NCBI RefSeq assembly: GCF_002078875.1
Contig: NC_034411.1
Coordinates: 57,712,575-57,776,574 of the forward strand
From: Numida meleagris
Lineage: Eukaryota; Chordata; Aves; Galliformes; Numididae
Reading direction: 5' to 3'
DNA: 64,000 nt
A program made the position numbers and the translations under genes. Below, piece by piece: positions 28,801 through 37,536 of this stretch (positions are counted from its first letter, which is position 1; each line of letters opens with the position of its first letter). The notes beneath the pieces are model-generated. The model did no database searches, was not told the origin of the DNA, and saw only the letters and a program-made list of their open reading frames with translations.

Positions 28801-31800
28801 AAGTATACATATACATATGTATTACATATGTATAAATATATACATATATTTATATATATAAATATATATATAAATATAAAAGTATATATAAATATAAATG
28901 TGTATATATATATACATATGTATAAATAAATATATATATATACACATGTATATATATATATATTTTTTTTTTGAATCTGCAAAAACATGGATCCTTTGGA
29001 CAGTTGCATCCAACATCTGCCAGGACCATATATTTAAGTGTTCCTACCTCACTTTGTATGCAGTAGTGACACATCTTTAAATGTCCAAAATGAATTAATT
29101 CCTTGAGCAGTAGTTTGCCATACTTTCATATCTATATGACTATATTTGAAGGAATCTATACACAGAATCAGGAGTTCGCTACGATTTTTAAAATAAAGCT
29201 AATTAAATATTGGCATTTATTTTATACTGTCTAATAAGGAGAGGATTGTTTCAATGCAATTCAGTTGAATTAACTTGAGCTGACACTTAAAGGAATGCTG
29301 CCATCCCCTGTTCAACATGGAAATAACAGCAAATACCCTGAAATAGGCACATGCTATATTGTATCTTCACATATCAGAGTATTTTTTTGTAATTCAGCTC
29401 TGCTGATTTTTATAGTAAAATATGTCTTTTTAACGCACTGGAGAGTTAAGACTGAAGTCTCATGGAATACTTACCCAAATTTCTTACCTAAACATAAATG
29501 GAAAGTTGCTATTAAATAATTTTCTTTAAGCCGCAGAAATCTCTGGGGATTCCCTGCAAAATTAAATAGCAGAGTTTTTCACAAATCTTTCATTCCTATT
29601 TGAAACATTCCATAATTTGGGTGCCTGGGAATACGGTACTCTTAAAATCACATTCCCAAGTATGATATGGCTTCATTGTAAATGGCATTTATACATTTTT
29701 CTGTGTGGCTGAAATTGCCTCAATTCTTTCAATTCTTTAAGAAAAAGCTTTTTCCCTCCCCCCCCCCCAGTTATCAGTTTGTACTGCCTTAGTTTGTAAT
29801 TGAGGTGATTTAACTGTGTGATTCCTGGACTAAACTCCGCTATTAGATGGCAAGTGAGGCACTTAAACTTGTGGTGAATCACCACTCCAGTGAATGCTGC
29901 CTGTAACTGTTGAGAGTTAATTATCTTGCTTGCAGCTGAATAAAAGCTTAGTGAGAGTTACTGTTTTCTCCCACATGCTGTGGCATCCCACGTGGTTAAA
30001 CAGAGATGGGCAGAGCTTGAGTCAGTTCCATAATTTTCAGGAATATCTCAGCATTCTCCTTGGCAGTCAGGTCATTTGGTAATCTGCATAAATCTTATAT
30101 CTGATGAGGCCTTGTATCAGTCTCTCTCCCCCTTTTAAGACAGCTCGAACAGCATTTACTGTGCAAGGAGAGCAGACTTTGGGAAAAACCTTTGTATAGT
30201 GCTGAGAGTGGTTAATAGGGTTTATGAAGGCGGATAGCTTTTGGGGGCACCTATGCATACAGTTCTGTGGCCAAAGTTTGTATTAGGGAGTAAATCTTTA
30301 CGCTGTGATGGGTGTGCATAGTGCCCTAGCCAGACAAAGAAAAATGCCCTCATGACTGGAAATGTATCTACCTGTCTTTGTATTCCTCTATATATTGCAA
30401 TTGTTCCAAAATAAAGGAGCAGCCATGTTGGTAGCAAAGTGCAGTGCTACTGGGGTTATCTAATATAGCTACACAGTGATTGTCCCAAGTAAGGCGCACT
30501 ACTTGCAGTTCAAGGAGAACAACTGCATCTCAATTCTTTCAGGCTTTGTCTCTCACTTAGCAAGTTCATCTTGAATTCCAGTTTTGTTCTTCATAATGCT
30601 TGTGCTTCTTGCTTGCTTGGTATCATTTGCACATTTGCTAAGTATAAATCCGTCACCTGAGTTGCTAGTGAAAATACTGCACAGTTGCTTCATCCCTCTC
30701 TTTGTCTAGCCTGATGAATATCCAAGCATGTCATGCAAAATAAGCTGCAAGAGACCCACTGCAGATCTTACAGCCAAGCACCTGCAGCTCTTTTGTGAAA
30801 CATAGATCAAATCTCTGTGAAAAGCCCTAACTTGAATGCTTTGAATTGTGCTATGCAGAGAACAGTTCCATCTGTGAGTCTGCTCCTAGGTGATTTATGG
30901 TCACTTTTTCTGTCCCACCAACTTGTATAGTGAATGGGCTAGAGGATGTTCATTATCTGTTCTTCTGTAGTTGGGTACCATGAACATACTGTGCAGCTGA
31001 GCATGAATAAATGTAGGTAGTGAAAGTGGCAAAATGCATTCATTAGCTGAGCTAATAATGATTCTGTTTGAATAAACAAAGTAATTACTCTGTTTGATCT
31101 CTGACTGTAATGTTACTGCTCGGTGGGCATTTCTCATTCTTCTCTCATGTACTCAAGGCAGGCAGCTTTTTAAATCATTTATTAAATGCCCACTGTACAG
31201 AGAAAAGGACTGTTAGCCAACTGAAGTTGAAGAAGACGACCCCATTAAAATCAACTTAAACAAAATAGCACAGAATTGTATGCTAAAATGAAAACAAATT
31301 TACAGTGAATTTGATAAAAGACCATTTAGGGACAACTGTAAATAGCCTTTTCATCCTTAAAAGTTGCCTTTCCTTTTGCCAGGAAGCATGATCCCAACAG
31401 TTTGGAAGAAGAAAAAAGATGTTTAAGCAGGAGTTAGTTTTCTAGCAAATAGCCATTGTTTCTGTGGGTGGAAGATTTAAAGAATAGATCAGGCAAATTT
31501 AGAGATAGATATAGGGAATAGCTCTTTGAGATCCTTTGCAGCCTTATGAATCTTTGATTGCGTGATTACCATGAAGCATATTCTCAATTTGGTGATTCCT
31601 AATGTTTTAGACATAAGTAGTTATAGGCCGTACTTTTGATTCAGATCAAATTAAAACTTGTTCTCTATTAGTCTAACTCAGATGGTTTCAGAGAAGATAC
31701 TGTGGATTCCTAGGTGCCCAGATTTGTTCACTGATGATGGAAGCACAGCCTTACAATTGCACTGAACAGTGGGAAAAAAGAAGAGAATGAACTGTCGTAA

Positions 31801-34800
31801 TCAACTTTGACCACTGATATTTTACATTTCCTTTTCTACCAAAATGAGTTCACTTGGGTAATGTAATACGAATAGAAAAATTAACATTTTCAGGAGCAGA
31901 AATTAGGAACTTATTCACAAATAGATTATGTCGTCTGTAGCTTCAAATGTCATGTCAGGCTGAGAGATCTGGGGCTGTTCAGTCAGGAGAAGAGAAGGCT
32001 CTGAGGTGACCAGATAGCAGCCTTTCAGTGTCTAAAGAGGGACTATAAGAAAGAAGAGGGATAGACTTTTTAGCAGGATCTGTGGTGATTGGACAGGGGG
32101 AAATGGTTTCAAACTAAAAGAGGGGAGATTTAGACTGGATATAAGGAAGAAATTTTTTACAATAAGGGTGGTGAGGCATTGGAACAGGTTGCCCAGAGAG
32201 GTGGTTGATGCCCCATCCTTGGAAACATTCAAGGTCAGACTGGAGGAGAGTCTGTGAGCAACCTGATTGAGTCCCTGTTCATTGCAGGGGAGTTGGGCTA
32301 GGTGACCTTTAAAGGTCCCTTCCAACTCTAAGGATTCTATGATATTATGTATGCGTTGAACAGAAAAATGATCTTGTGGGGCCCTCCTTCTCTATAAGTA
32401 ATATGGTTGATATTCATCATCAAGGATTTTTGGGTTGAAATAACACACAAATCCATTATGTAGTCAGACCTGCAGGTTGACTAGCTGGATATATTCTGGA
32501 GAATAAAAGATAGAGATAGAAAGTTCTCATAGTGAATATCTGTTTCAATAGGAAACATTTCCTGAAAATTAGGAATCACTTAAAGTAGAATGACCTGTGA
32601 ATACTTTGTGTTATCTTTTTCTTTTCTTTTTGGCGTGAAATTCAGTTTAAATGAAAGTGGAAAGGTTCCTTCTGGAAGTTTCAGGAGGGCATGGAATGAA
32701 GGAACTGCTGGACTTTCATGCCTATAGCAAGTCTTTTTGTCTTTTCTGTGTCAGTCTCATATGCTTCTTATCATACCTAACTGTGTTCTTAATTTAGCAG
32801 TAGTTGTTATTTCTAACATCTTTGAAAAATAGTTAAGCACTACTGTTCTTTTGTTCTAAAGTTCTTTCTGTTGGTAAAAAGAGATTTGAAGGCCGTATGC
32901 AATTTACTGAATTTCTCTGTAGTTACCGTATTTCTGAAGCGAAGTGTAGTAGAAAGTGGTGAAGTGCACTTACAGAGCACTGTACTGTTACTTATTCCAT
33001 ACTGTATTTTGAGTAACTCATCAAAGCCAGCTGCTCGCAGCTTTGTTCCAACACCGTTATTGCTTTGCAGGCTGATGTTCCTCAGGGAGTGATACGGGTG
33101 CAAGCGCCTCATCTTTCGAAAGTTTCCATGGCAATACAGCTGACAGAAGAACTGAAAGCCAGTGATATAGTAGCCAGATTTCTCAGTGAGAAAAGGTACA
33201 AATACATTTTTGTTTTGTTAACGTGTATTCTTTCAAGAAGAAAGTTTAAAAATAGTTTGAACTGAAGAGAGTTCATGAACCTTTGTGTCAAATTTAGCCT
33301 ATTAGAATATATGCGTGAGGAATTAATCTCATGTTTCTAATGCCTCTAAAGCTCACAAAGCCCTCAGGAATGCACAAATACTGTTAGTAAAAACTGATCC
33401 GCTCTTTAGTCTGGTGGGTCAAGAATACTTTTGTAACGTTCTGGGAAGAAGAAGGGATCTCCAAGAGAACGAGTCCAGGAAAGAAAGAGGTGAGGAAAAG
33501 AGAAAGAAAATATTATATTAAAAAGGCATTAGTATATAACAGTAGTACAGATATTGGAATATAAATATCTGAAAATGTTGCTCGCACACTGTTTTAAAAG
33601 GAAAGTTTTAGTTATCCAAATCCATTGAGAAATGAAGTTTTAGTAAAGATTTTACATCTATTTTATTTATCCATGAGCAAAGTAAGAAATCAGAATAGAT
33701 TTAGCAAAAAAAAAAACCCCAAATCATTAACACACATGTGCATCATATGTATCTATTCATGCTAAAGCAGTAATGTGGTGCTCTGGGTGAGATCAAGAAA
33801 CCAGTTTTACTTAAGAGTTGTTTTCAGGGGCTTATATTTTTGACAGAAAGTTATTTTTTTGTCTGCACCATAGCATATATTATTAGAATTAAACAGTGAG
33901 AAAAATAAAATCTCTTTGTAATTCGAGGACTTTATTCCTCCACTGTATGTTTTTTCACTTCTTTTAGTTGCAGCAAAATTAAAACCAGCAAGAATGTGGT
34001 TTCCCTACCCAACTCCTTGGCTTTTTCAGACATGTGAAGTGTGTGAGGGGAGTACTTTTTTTTTGCAGCAGCAGTGAAAGAAAAATTAGAGGGTAAATAT
34101 CAGGCTGCTTGCTAATAACAATTGAATGCTTTTCTAAAAACCACAGATTCTTCACATCTATGAAGGCTGCTCCAAAAGTAATGCCTCCTCTTTTATTATG
34201 TTGGCTCATGACATGAGAGGCAGATGTTGGTGGTATGGCAGTAGAGGTTGAACCTTCCCACCAATTTTCTGTTTTGTATTTTGTTGCCATGTGACAGATG
34301 GCAGCAGAGGGGGGTGGTCTGACAGCATGTCATCTGACCTGGAAGCAAAGATGTGGAACTGAATTCCTCTGTGCAGAGAAAATGGCACCCACTGACATTC
34401 ATTGATGCTTGCTGAATGTCTATGGAGTCTAAATGGTGTTATGTGAGCACAGTGAGGCAGAGGGTGGTGTGTTTCAGCAGTAGCAACAGTGACAGTGGGT
34501 GCCTGCACTGGCGCACATTGTTACGAGCATGGCATGCAGGCTCTTGTTCATTGCTGGCAAAAGTGCATAGCTAATGATGGTGATGACACTGAAAAATAGT
34601 GTTTTCTTGCTGAGCATTTGTTCTATCAAATAGTGTTATTGTGTTCTTTTTATCTGTAGTAGTTTCCATGGAAATACACAGGAGGTATTACTTTTGGAGC
34701 GACCTGTGTCTTATTTATGCCTTTTCTGTAGTTTATTGCTCACTTGCAGGACTATTTGCACTAGCATGCAAGGGTGTTCTTGTTCACGTACTTTATCAGT

Positions 34801-37412
34801 AAATGAGTATAAACACAAAGGGTTTATAGCTGCTGCACTGCTGATCTTAATTAGCAGAACTTCTACCAGACCTGTCTCAGTTGTTGGTGTACAAATTCTT
34901 TGCTAGTGCACAAGCTCTTTTGCAATGCAGTTAATCTGTGCTTTTTGTTCCTGACAGTGGAAATGTCCAAACACTCAAGAAAGAAGAGGTCTTCCTTTAT
35001 GAAATAGGAGGAAATATTGGTAAGAATGGCTTCTGTACAACTTCTTTTGCTAGATTAAGATTGTTCAGCGCATAATACACGAACTTCACTGTGTGACTGC
35101 ATTTATTCACATCCTGACACTAAGGTGGAAAGTTAACTTTGGCGGGAAGGAAGCAGAGAAGATGGTGTAATTATCATATTAGTAGTACATTATTATATCT
35201 TCTGGAGGAAGAAGGCTACTGTTACAGATGTTCCTGATACATATGTACAGTAAAGAAGAATAGAAAGGTTGGATTGGAAGGTGCTTGAAGTTCATCTTCC
35301 TCATCTCTTTGTATTGAGGCATAATAAGTGAACTTACAGCGCTTCATGCTTTTCACTGGAGTGTTGCTTGCAGGTCCCAGTGAGGAAATAACCATTAAAA
35401 CAGAAAAATGACCGAGTAATGAAATTTTCAAACAGTTATTCTTTCCTGCTCTCTGTAAGCACTGATTAAAGCAAATAGCAGATCAGTAAGGTGAAGGCCA
35501 AAGGCTAACTTTAAAATCAGTTCAGAAATCCCCTTTGATGAATACAAAAGTATTTTTATGTTAGGAATCAGTTCCCGTTATTTTTCATATGCTGAGCAAA
35601 AAACAAACAAAGAAACAAACAAAAAAACCTACACATCCCAAAACCTAGAAAGCGGTATTGTATCGAACATTGTATCTTACATTCACTTTTTCCGTATTAA
35701 CCATGGCGTATTAAACTTTATTTGAAACTATAAAATTCCAGGAATATGCTGTATGTCTGTACTGCAAATTTAAATCCTGCATGTAGTTACTATTTTTATC
35801 ATTATTCCATTTAACCTAATCACTACTTCAATTTAATTTTTTTATGTCTAAACTGAAAAATTTAATGTAAGTTAAAAATAACACTTTCGTATTTTCCCTG
35901 CAAGAGATATGTTTTAGTGCTTTTAGTAACTTCGAAGGCAAAAAAAAAAAAAAAAAAGAAAAGTAAGATATGTGGATGCCAGATTAGTATATTATCTTTC
36001 TCTTGCGTATCCATTATATACGCAGTCTCTCAGTTCAGACAAGATGAGCTCTCTGACATTTACCTGCTGCACAGGTTAACATAGACCAGCTTTCCAGATC
36101 TTTGCAGTTCCTTTCTTCCCAATGTGGCAGATGCACAAGGAGCCCTAAAGGAAGACGACCTGACAGGCTTGTAATGCACTCATATGCTTATGCTCTCAGT
36201 TGTAATATGAGCAATGCTGACGTCCTTTACCCTAACAGATGGAGCTGCTGAAGTCTCCATACATTTTTTTGTGTGCCCAGTACACTATGGGGCTTCGTGG
36301 CACTGAACAGGGCTTCTGCTATTGCTTCATGAGCAGGACTGAATACAGAAATCATAGAATTTCAGAATGGTTTGGGTTGGAAGGGATGTTAAAGATCATC
36401 CAGTTCCAGCCCCATGCTGTGAGCAAGGCTCCCACCTACTAGATCAGGCTGCCCAGGGCCCCATCCCACCTGGCCTTGAATGCATCCAGGGGTGGGGCAT
36501 CCACAACTTATTTCTTCCTGTGCTGACACTGAGGGGCTCGTCCAGGAGCACACATGTTTGGAGGAGAGGCATGGGGAGGGGATGGAGGTGTAGCAGGAAG
36601 AGCCTATTTGAGCAGAAAATCTCATTTACTTGCCTGCTCTAAGCAGTGTGTCAAAACAGCTGGCAGGCTGACCCTGCTGCAGGGTAACACCTCTGCTTGC
36701 CTTCTGCTTTAGGAGAATGTGTTCCAGAAACATGTGGTTGGCAGATTAAAGAAGCTACCAGTCATCTACCTCAATCACTTGTATGGTGGAGTAGGAGAGG
36801 GGCTGTGATGCATAGCTGCAAATGCAAAAGCCTGTGGGGAAATGGGAGGAAAAAGCTGATGTTGATGGAGCAGCATGTTATTTGCATCATAGCTACTAAA
36901 CATAAATGAGTTGCTTGTAATACACCAAAAACATTGTACTACTTTTCTCTTGTGACAGTAACCATTAGAAATGCTATAAAGAAGTGTTAACCAAGAGAAG
37001 CAGAGTGGGGAGTAATACCTTCTTAGCAAGGACAAACCCTGCTCAAACTTTCCATTTCAGAAAAGAAAGAAATGTTAATGGGCTTCAATGGAATTTTGAA
37101 TTAACCACAAGACAACCAGGGCCCCGTTTTCCTTTATTAAACCTTCAGAGAGTGGAGCTCCCATGCAAACAGTCTGTGTGAAGAATCTGACCTGGTGCCA
37201 CAGAATTGGAACCTCCCACAGCTTCCCTGACAGCCTCACCCCTGCATCCCTTCCTCTCCAAGATGGATGAGGAGGATAAAAGCACGTGTAGGCTTTAGCT
37301 GTGTTGTCCATTGTTAAATACCACAGAGATAGCTTGAAAATCTAAATAGAATAAACCAGCAACTTTGAAAACAATTCATTTTTTTATTGTTTACTGATGT
37401 CACCACATAACG

Positions 37413-37443
<31 letters not shown>

Positions 37444-37536
37444 GGGGAACGCTGCCTTGATGATGATACCTACATGAAGGACCTGTACCAGCTCAACCCA
37501 AATGCTGAGTGGGTTATAAAACCTAAGCAGAGCTAA
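1677..37536 (+). CDS. ARHGAP18: ARHGAP18, Rho GTPase-activating protein 18 (14 exons, 5' partial)
   Basis: ARHGAP18 (MacGAP, SENEX; fly homologue Conundrum) speeds GTP hydrolysis by RhoA-type GTPases at the cortical actin network and affects stress fibres, cell spreading and migration (family knowledge). Joining 1677-1876, 3913-4148, 6666-6738, 13231-13400, 15521-15686, 18450-18541, 19312-19389, 22183-22342, 25036-25118, 26330-26536, 27333-27479, 33071-33195, 34958-35019 and 37445-37536 gives 629 uninterrupted codons; every junction is GT-AG and in phase. In visible numbering, about 1-282 is the variable N-terminal region, 283-488 the RhoGAP domain (arginine finger 329 in EGLLRIPG; Asn449 in MAPNL), 489-537 a Lys-rich helical segment, and 538-629 the conserved C-terminal domain. 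Human ARHGAP18 is 663 residues, so exon 1 (about 34 residues) lies upstream. ARHGAP28 and ARHGAP40 are paralogues, but the near-identical ends fit ARHGAP18 best. Confidence 0.96.
1877..3912 (+). other. ARHGAP18 intron 2
   Basis: 2.0 kb, GT..AG. No recognised repeat. A somewhat GC-richer patch (about 2500-2880) gives short frames on both strands, but none resembles a known protein. Confidence 0.85.
3913..4148 (+). CDS. ARHGAP18: ARHGAP18 coding exon 3
   Basis: The acceptor GGCTCAG ends at 3912 and the donor GTAAGT starts at 4149. It encodes 78 codons with the well-conserved block [18 protein letters not shown], then [18 protein letters not shown] and IPDVRDIF. This is the best-conserved part of the N-terminal half outside the GAP domain, predicted helical and charged. 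It ends on a codon boundary. Confidence 0.96.
4149..6665 (+). other. ARHGAP18 intron 3
   Basis: 2.5 kb. Holds a TTTG run and two imperfect T-tract units (4582-4711) and A tracts at about 6291-6332. Otherwise nothing recognised. Confidence 0.85.
4582..4711. repeat. TTTG run plus duplicated poly-T unit
   Basis: (TTTG)n at 4582-4600 is followed by two similar units of about 55 bp (4601-4657 and 4658-4711). Each is an A/G-rich start, a CAACcTaCC-like middle and a T run (20 and 18 T). The second unit looks like a diverged tandem copy of the first. Confidence 0.7.
6666..6738 (+). CDS. ARHGAP18: ARHGAP18 coding exon 4 (short, variable)
   Basis: A 73-bp exon between acceptor CTTAG (ends 6665) and donor GTAATG (starts 6739). 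It reads [20 protein letters not shown] and on to DETK, a polar linker aligning loosely with the TESQSLRTNEN region of the mammalian protein. Support comes from exact phase agreement with both neighbours (0 in, 1 out) rather than strong identity. Skipping it would shift the frame. Confidence 0.85.
6739..13230 (+). other. ARHGAP18 intron 4 (longest in window)
   Basis: 6.5 kb. Contains a T17 tract (7595-7611), an A-rich tract (7786-7814) and a 1-kb CR1 (about 11760-12792). The rest is plain AT-rich sequence with no recognised element. Confidence 0.85.
11760..12792 (+). mobile_element. CR1 LINE, 5'-truncated, 3' end intact
   Basis: Sequence from about 11833 translates to reverse-transcriptase-like remnants ([28 protein letters not shown].. 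[10 protein letters not shown]) with frame breaks. It runs through the usual CR1 3' region (gttgcccagagaggt, gacctggaggtccctgcc) to the ATTCTGTG repeats at 12777-12792. CR1 is the dominant LINE of birds. The 5' end is truncated, as is normal; this copy cannot be active. Confidence 0.9.
13231..13400 (+). CDS. ARHGAP18: ARHGAP18 coding exon 5
   Basis: The acceptor TGTTTTCAG ends at 13230 and the donor GTATGT starts at 13401. After a variable stretch it encodes [19 protein letters not shown], matching the ETDINLEV.FAEQA block of mammalian ARHGAP18. It enters with two bases of a split Asp codon (G|AT) and ends on a codon boundary after Met. Confidence 0.94.
13401..15520 (+). other. ARHGAP18 intron 5
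   Basis: 2.1 kb. Contains a diverged CR1 piece near its 3' end (about 15050-15355); otherwise nothing recognised. Confidence 0.85.
15050..15355 (+). mobile_element. Old diverged CR1 fragment
   Basis: Recognised by the order of CR1 landmarks: GTGAAAGGACAAGAGGCAA at about 15092, CCCAGAGGTTGTGGAATTT at about 15195, a run resembling the 'TTCAAAA..' segment, GACCTCCAG at about 15304 and CCTATGATTC at the end. It is heavily diverged, so older than the other copies. Its tail holds a 10-bp inverted repeat. Confidence 0.7.
15521..15686 (+). CDS. ARHGAP18: ARHGAP18 coding exon 6
   Basis: The acceptor GCCTTTAG ends at 15520 and the donor GTGAGT starts at 15687. It encodes [20 protein letters not shown] and then a helical stretch [10 protein letters not shown] and [11 protein letters not shown], just before the RhoGAP domain. 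Nearly all of these residues are shared with mammalian ARHGAP18. The last base G begins a split Asp codon. Confidence 0.96.
15687..18449 (+). other. ARHGAP18 intron 6
   Basis: 2.8 kb. Contains a CR1 3' end (about 17955-18085). A 102-codon frame at 16128-16436 begins at TTG, not ATG, and is regarded as chance. Confidence 0.85.
17955..18085 (+). mobile_element. CR1 3'-end fragment
   Basis: Contains gacatggtttagtgg, ggttggactggatgatctt, ggtcttttccaacct and ends in two ATTCTGTG-type repeats near 18064-18080, all CR1 3'-UTR landmarks on the + strand. Confidence 0.88.
18450..18541 (+). CDS. ARHGAP18: ARHGAP18 coding exon 7 (start of RhoGAP domain)
   Basis: The acceptor ATTCTTCAG ends at 18449 and the donor GTAAAT starts at 18542. 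It encodes [20 protein letters not shown] and IPLIFRK. 'FGVPL' is the standard opening of RhoGAP domains, so the catalytic module starts here. Confidence 0.97.
18542..19311 (+). other. ARHGAP18 intron 7
   Basis: 0.77 kb. Holds a TTATTAATTTA-type tandem stretch at about 18682-18713 and next to it a CR1 tail (18718-18825). Confidence 0.85.
18718..18825 (+). mobile_element. CR1 3'-end fragment
   Basis: aacatggtttagtggg, ggttggacta-like sequence, aggtcttttccaac and ATTCTGTGATTCTATG at the end. Short, + strand, only about 700 bp from the previous CR1 tail. Confidence 0.85.
19312..19389 (+). CDS. ARHGAP18: ARHGAP18 coding exon 8 (arginine finger)
   Basis: A 78-bp exon (26 codons, phase 0 at both ends) between acceptor TTGACAG (ends 19311) and donor GTAAAA (starts 19390). 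It reads [20 protein letters not shown] and on to ATRVK. The CGA at 19360-19362 is the arginine finger of the GLxRxxG motif, the catalytic residue inserted into the Rho active site; it corresponds to about Arg365 of human ARHGAP18. The exon length is a multiple of three. Confidence 0.97.
19390..22182 (+). other. ARHGAP18 intron 8
   Basis: 2.8 kb, AT-rich with a GC-richer patch around 21230-21500. Nothing recognised on either strand. Confidence 0.85.
22183..22342 (+). CDS. ARHGAP18: ARHGAP18 coding exon 9
   Basis: The acceptor GCCTTGCAG ends at 22182 and the donor GTGAGT starts at 22343. It encodes [17 protein letters not shown].. and [19 protein letters not shown], the second conserved RhoGAP block whose Lys and Arg line the Rho-binding face. 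It ends with the first base of a split Asn codon (A|AT). Confidence 0.97.
22343..25035 (+). other. ARHGAP18 intron 9
   Basis: 2.7 kb. Contains a minus-strand CR1 (22667-22985) and a T tract near 24221-24237. Otherwise nothing recognised. Confidence 0.85.
22667..22985 (-). mobile_element. CR1 3'-end fragment, minus strand
   Basis: Begins with catagaatcatagaatg (complement of the CR1 3' repeats), then gggttggaagggacct, ccaacccccctgcc, gatggggcatccac, cctctctgggcagcctgttc and cccttgtcctatcac. Low divergence suggests a fairly young insertion. Confidence 0.92.
25036..25118 (+). CDS. ARHGAP18: ARHGAP18 coding exon 10
   Basis: The acceptor TCTGGCAG ends at 25035 and the donor GTTAGA starts at 25119. 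It encodes [20 protein letters not shown] and NRDTLK, the helix leading to the last RhoGAP motif. It ends on a codon boundary. Confidence 0.96.
25119..26329 (+). other. ARHGAP18 intron 10
   Basis: 1.2 kb, AT-rich. Nothing recognised. Confidence 0.85.
26330..26536 (+). CDS. ARHGAP18: ARHGAP18 coding exon 11 (end of RhoGAP core)
   Basis: The acceptor AATTTCAG ends at 26329 and the donor GTAAGT starts at 26537. It encodes [18 protein letters not shown], then [12 protein letters not shown] and [16 protein letters not shown]. The Asn of MAPNL (codon 26417-26419) is the conserved Asn that positions the GTPase in RhoGAP domains. Length 207 bp, phase 0-0. Confidence 0.97.
26537..27332 (+). other. 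ARHGAP18 intron 11
   Basis: 0.8 kb. Nothing recognised. Confidence 0.85.
27333..27479 (+). CDS. ARHGAP18: ARHGAP18 coding exon 12 (Lys-rich helical segment)
   Basis: The acceptor ATTCATCTAG ends at 27332 and the donor GTAAGA starts at 27480. It encodes [15 protein letters not shown] and a strongly basic run [19 protein letters not shown], probably a helix or short coiled coil joining the GAP domain to the C-terminal domain. Length 147 bp, phase 0-0. Confidence 0.96.
27640..27735 (-). mobile_element. Short CR1 3'-end fragment, minus strand
   Basis: tagaatcatagaatta, aggttggaaaagacct, catccagcccaaccatcc and acctaccaccaatat are the complement of the last 100 bp of a CR1. Only the tail was copied. 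Confidence 0.88.
28803..28970. repeat. TA / TATATAAATA simple repeat
   Basis: About 170 bp of almost pure A/T built from ATATATAC, TATGTATA and ATAAATATA motifs, ending in a T run. It produces several meaningless Tyr/Ile-rich frames on both strands. Confidence 0.95.
31955..32347 (+). mobile_element. CR1 LINE 3' part
   Basis: Landmarks in order: tggggctgttcagtcagga, agaagagaaggctc, ggaaatggtttcaaactaa, gaacaggttgcccagagag, gatgccccatccttgg, ggtcccttccaactc, attctatgat. + strand, 5'-truncated. Confidence 0.92.
33071..33195 (+). CDS. ARHGAP18: ARHGAP18 coding exon 13
   Basis: The acceptor TGCTTTGCAG ends at 33070 and the donor GTACAA starts at 33196. It encodes [20 protein letters not shown] and [16 protein letters not shown], practically invariant between this sequence and mammals. 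This C-terminal domain is shared by the ARHGAP18/28/40 group. A beta-grasp (RA or FERM-like) fold is a guess. Confidence 0.97.
33196..34957 (+). other. ARHGAP18 intron 13
   Basis: 1.8 kb. A third of it is a deleted mariner element (34161-34708). Also an A10 plus CCCC tract near 33706-33720. Confidence 0.85.
34161..34708 (+). mobile_element. Galluhop-type mariner (Mariner1_GG), internally deleted copy A
   Basis: Inverted ends: AAGGCTGCTCCAAAAGTAAT at the left and its near-complement (attacttttggagcgacct) at the right. A TA dinucleotide precedes the left end; the right TA has mutated. Inside are remnants of the mariner transposase start (APTDIH, LLNVYG) with stops. At 548 bp it is far shorter than a full mariner (about 1.2-1.3 kb), so it is non-autonomous. 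Confidence 0.85.
34958..35019 (+). CDS. ARHGAP18: ARHGAP18 coding exon 14
   Basis: A 62-bp exon between acceptor TTCCTGACAG (ends 34957) and donor GTAAGA (starts 35020). It encodes [20 protein letters not shown], then I and a split Gly. It continues the C-terminal domain. A deleted mariner copy ends only about 250 bp upstream in the preceding intron. Confidence 0.96.
36350..36512 (-). mobile_element. CR1 3'-end fragment, minus strand
   Basis: aaatcatagaatttcagaat, gggttggaagggatgttaa, gatcatccagttccagccc, tagatcaggctgcccaggg and ggggtggggcatccaca: complement of a CR1 3' end. Truncated abruptly at about 36512. Confidence 0.9.
37415..37441 (+). repeat. T27 homopolymer at the last-exon acceptor
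   Basis: Twenty-seven consecutive T, followed directly by AAG and exon 15. It serves as the polypyrimidine tract of intron 14 and is also a length-unstable mononucleotide repeat. Confidence 0.95.
37445..37536 (+). CDS. ARHGAP18: ARHGAP18 last coding exon 15
   Basis: The acceptor is a 27-T run followed by AAG ending at 37444. It encodes [20 protein letters not shown] and EWVIKPKQS, then TAA at 37534-37536. This matches the mammalian C-terminus (AEWVIKSKPL) apart from the last residues. Confidence 0.97.

Larger units (their letters stand above)
27480..33070 (+). other. ARHGAP18 intron 12
   Basis: 5.6 kb. Holds two CR1 fragments (27640-27735 minus, 31955-32347 plus), a long AT/TA simple repeat (28803-28970), a C12 tract (29758-29769), and a weak possible CR1 relic near 31440-31570. 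The rest is unremarkable. Confidence 0.85.
35020..37444 (+). other. ARHGAP18 intron 14
   Basis: 2.4 kb. Holds an AAAC-type run (about 35598-35628), an A18 tract (35940-35957), a minus-strand CR1 (36350-36512) and a T27 tract forming the acceptor (37415-37441). A faint CR1-like stretch at about 35255-35310 is too diverged to call. Confidence 0.85.

Noticed and set aside
28755..29080. Tyr/Ile-rich frames on both strands
   Set aside because: They are translations of a TA simple repeat.
34206..34508. Minus-strand frames of about 100 codons
   Set aside because: They are antisense to the deleted mariner copy A and have no protein match.
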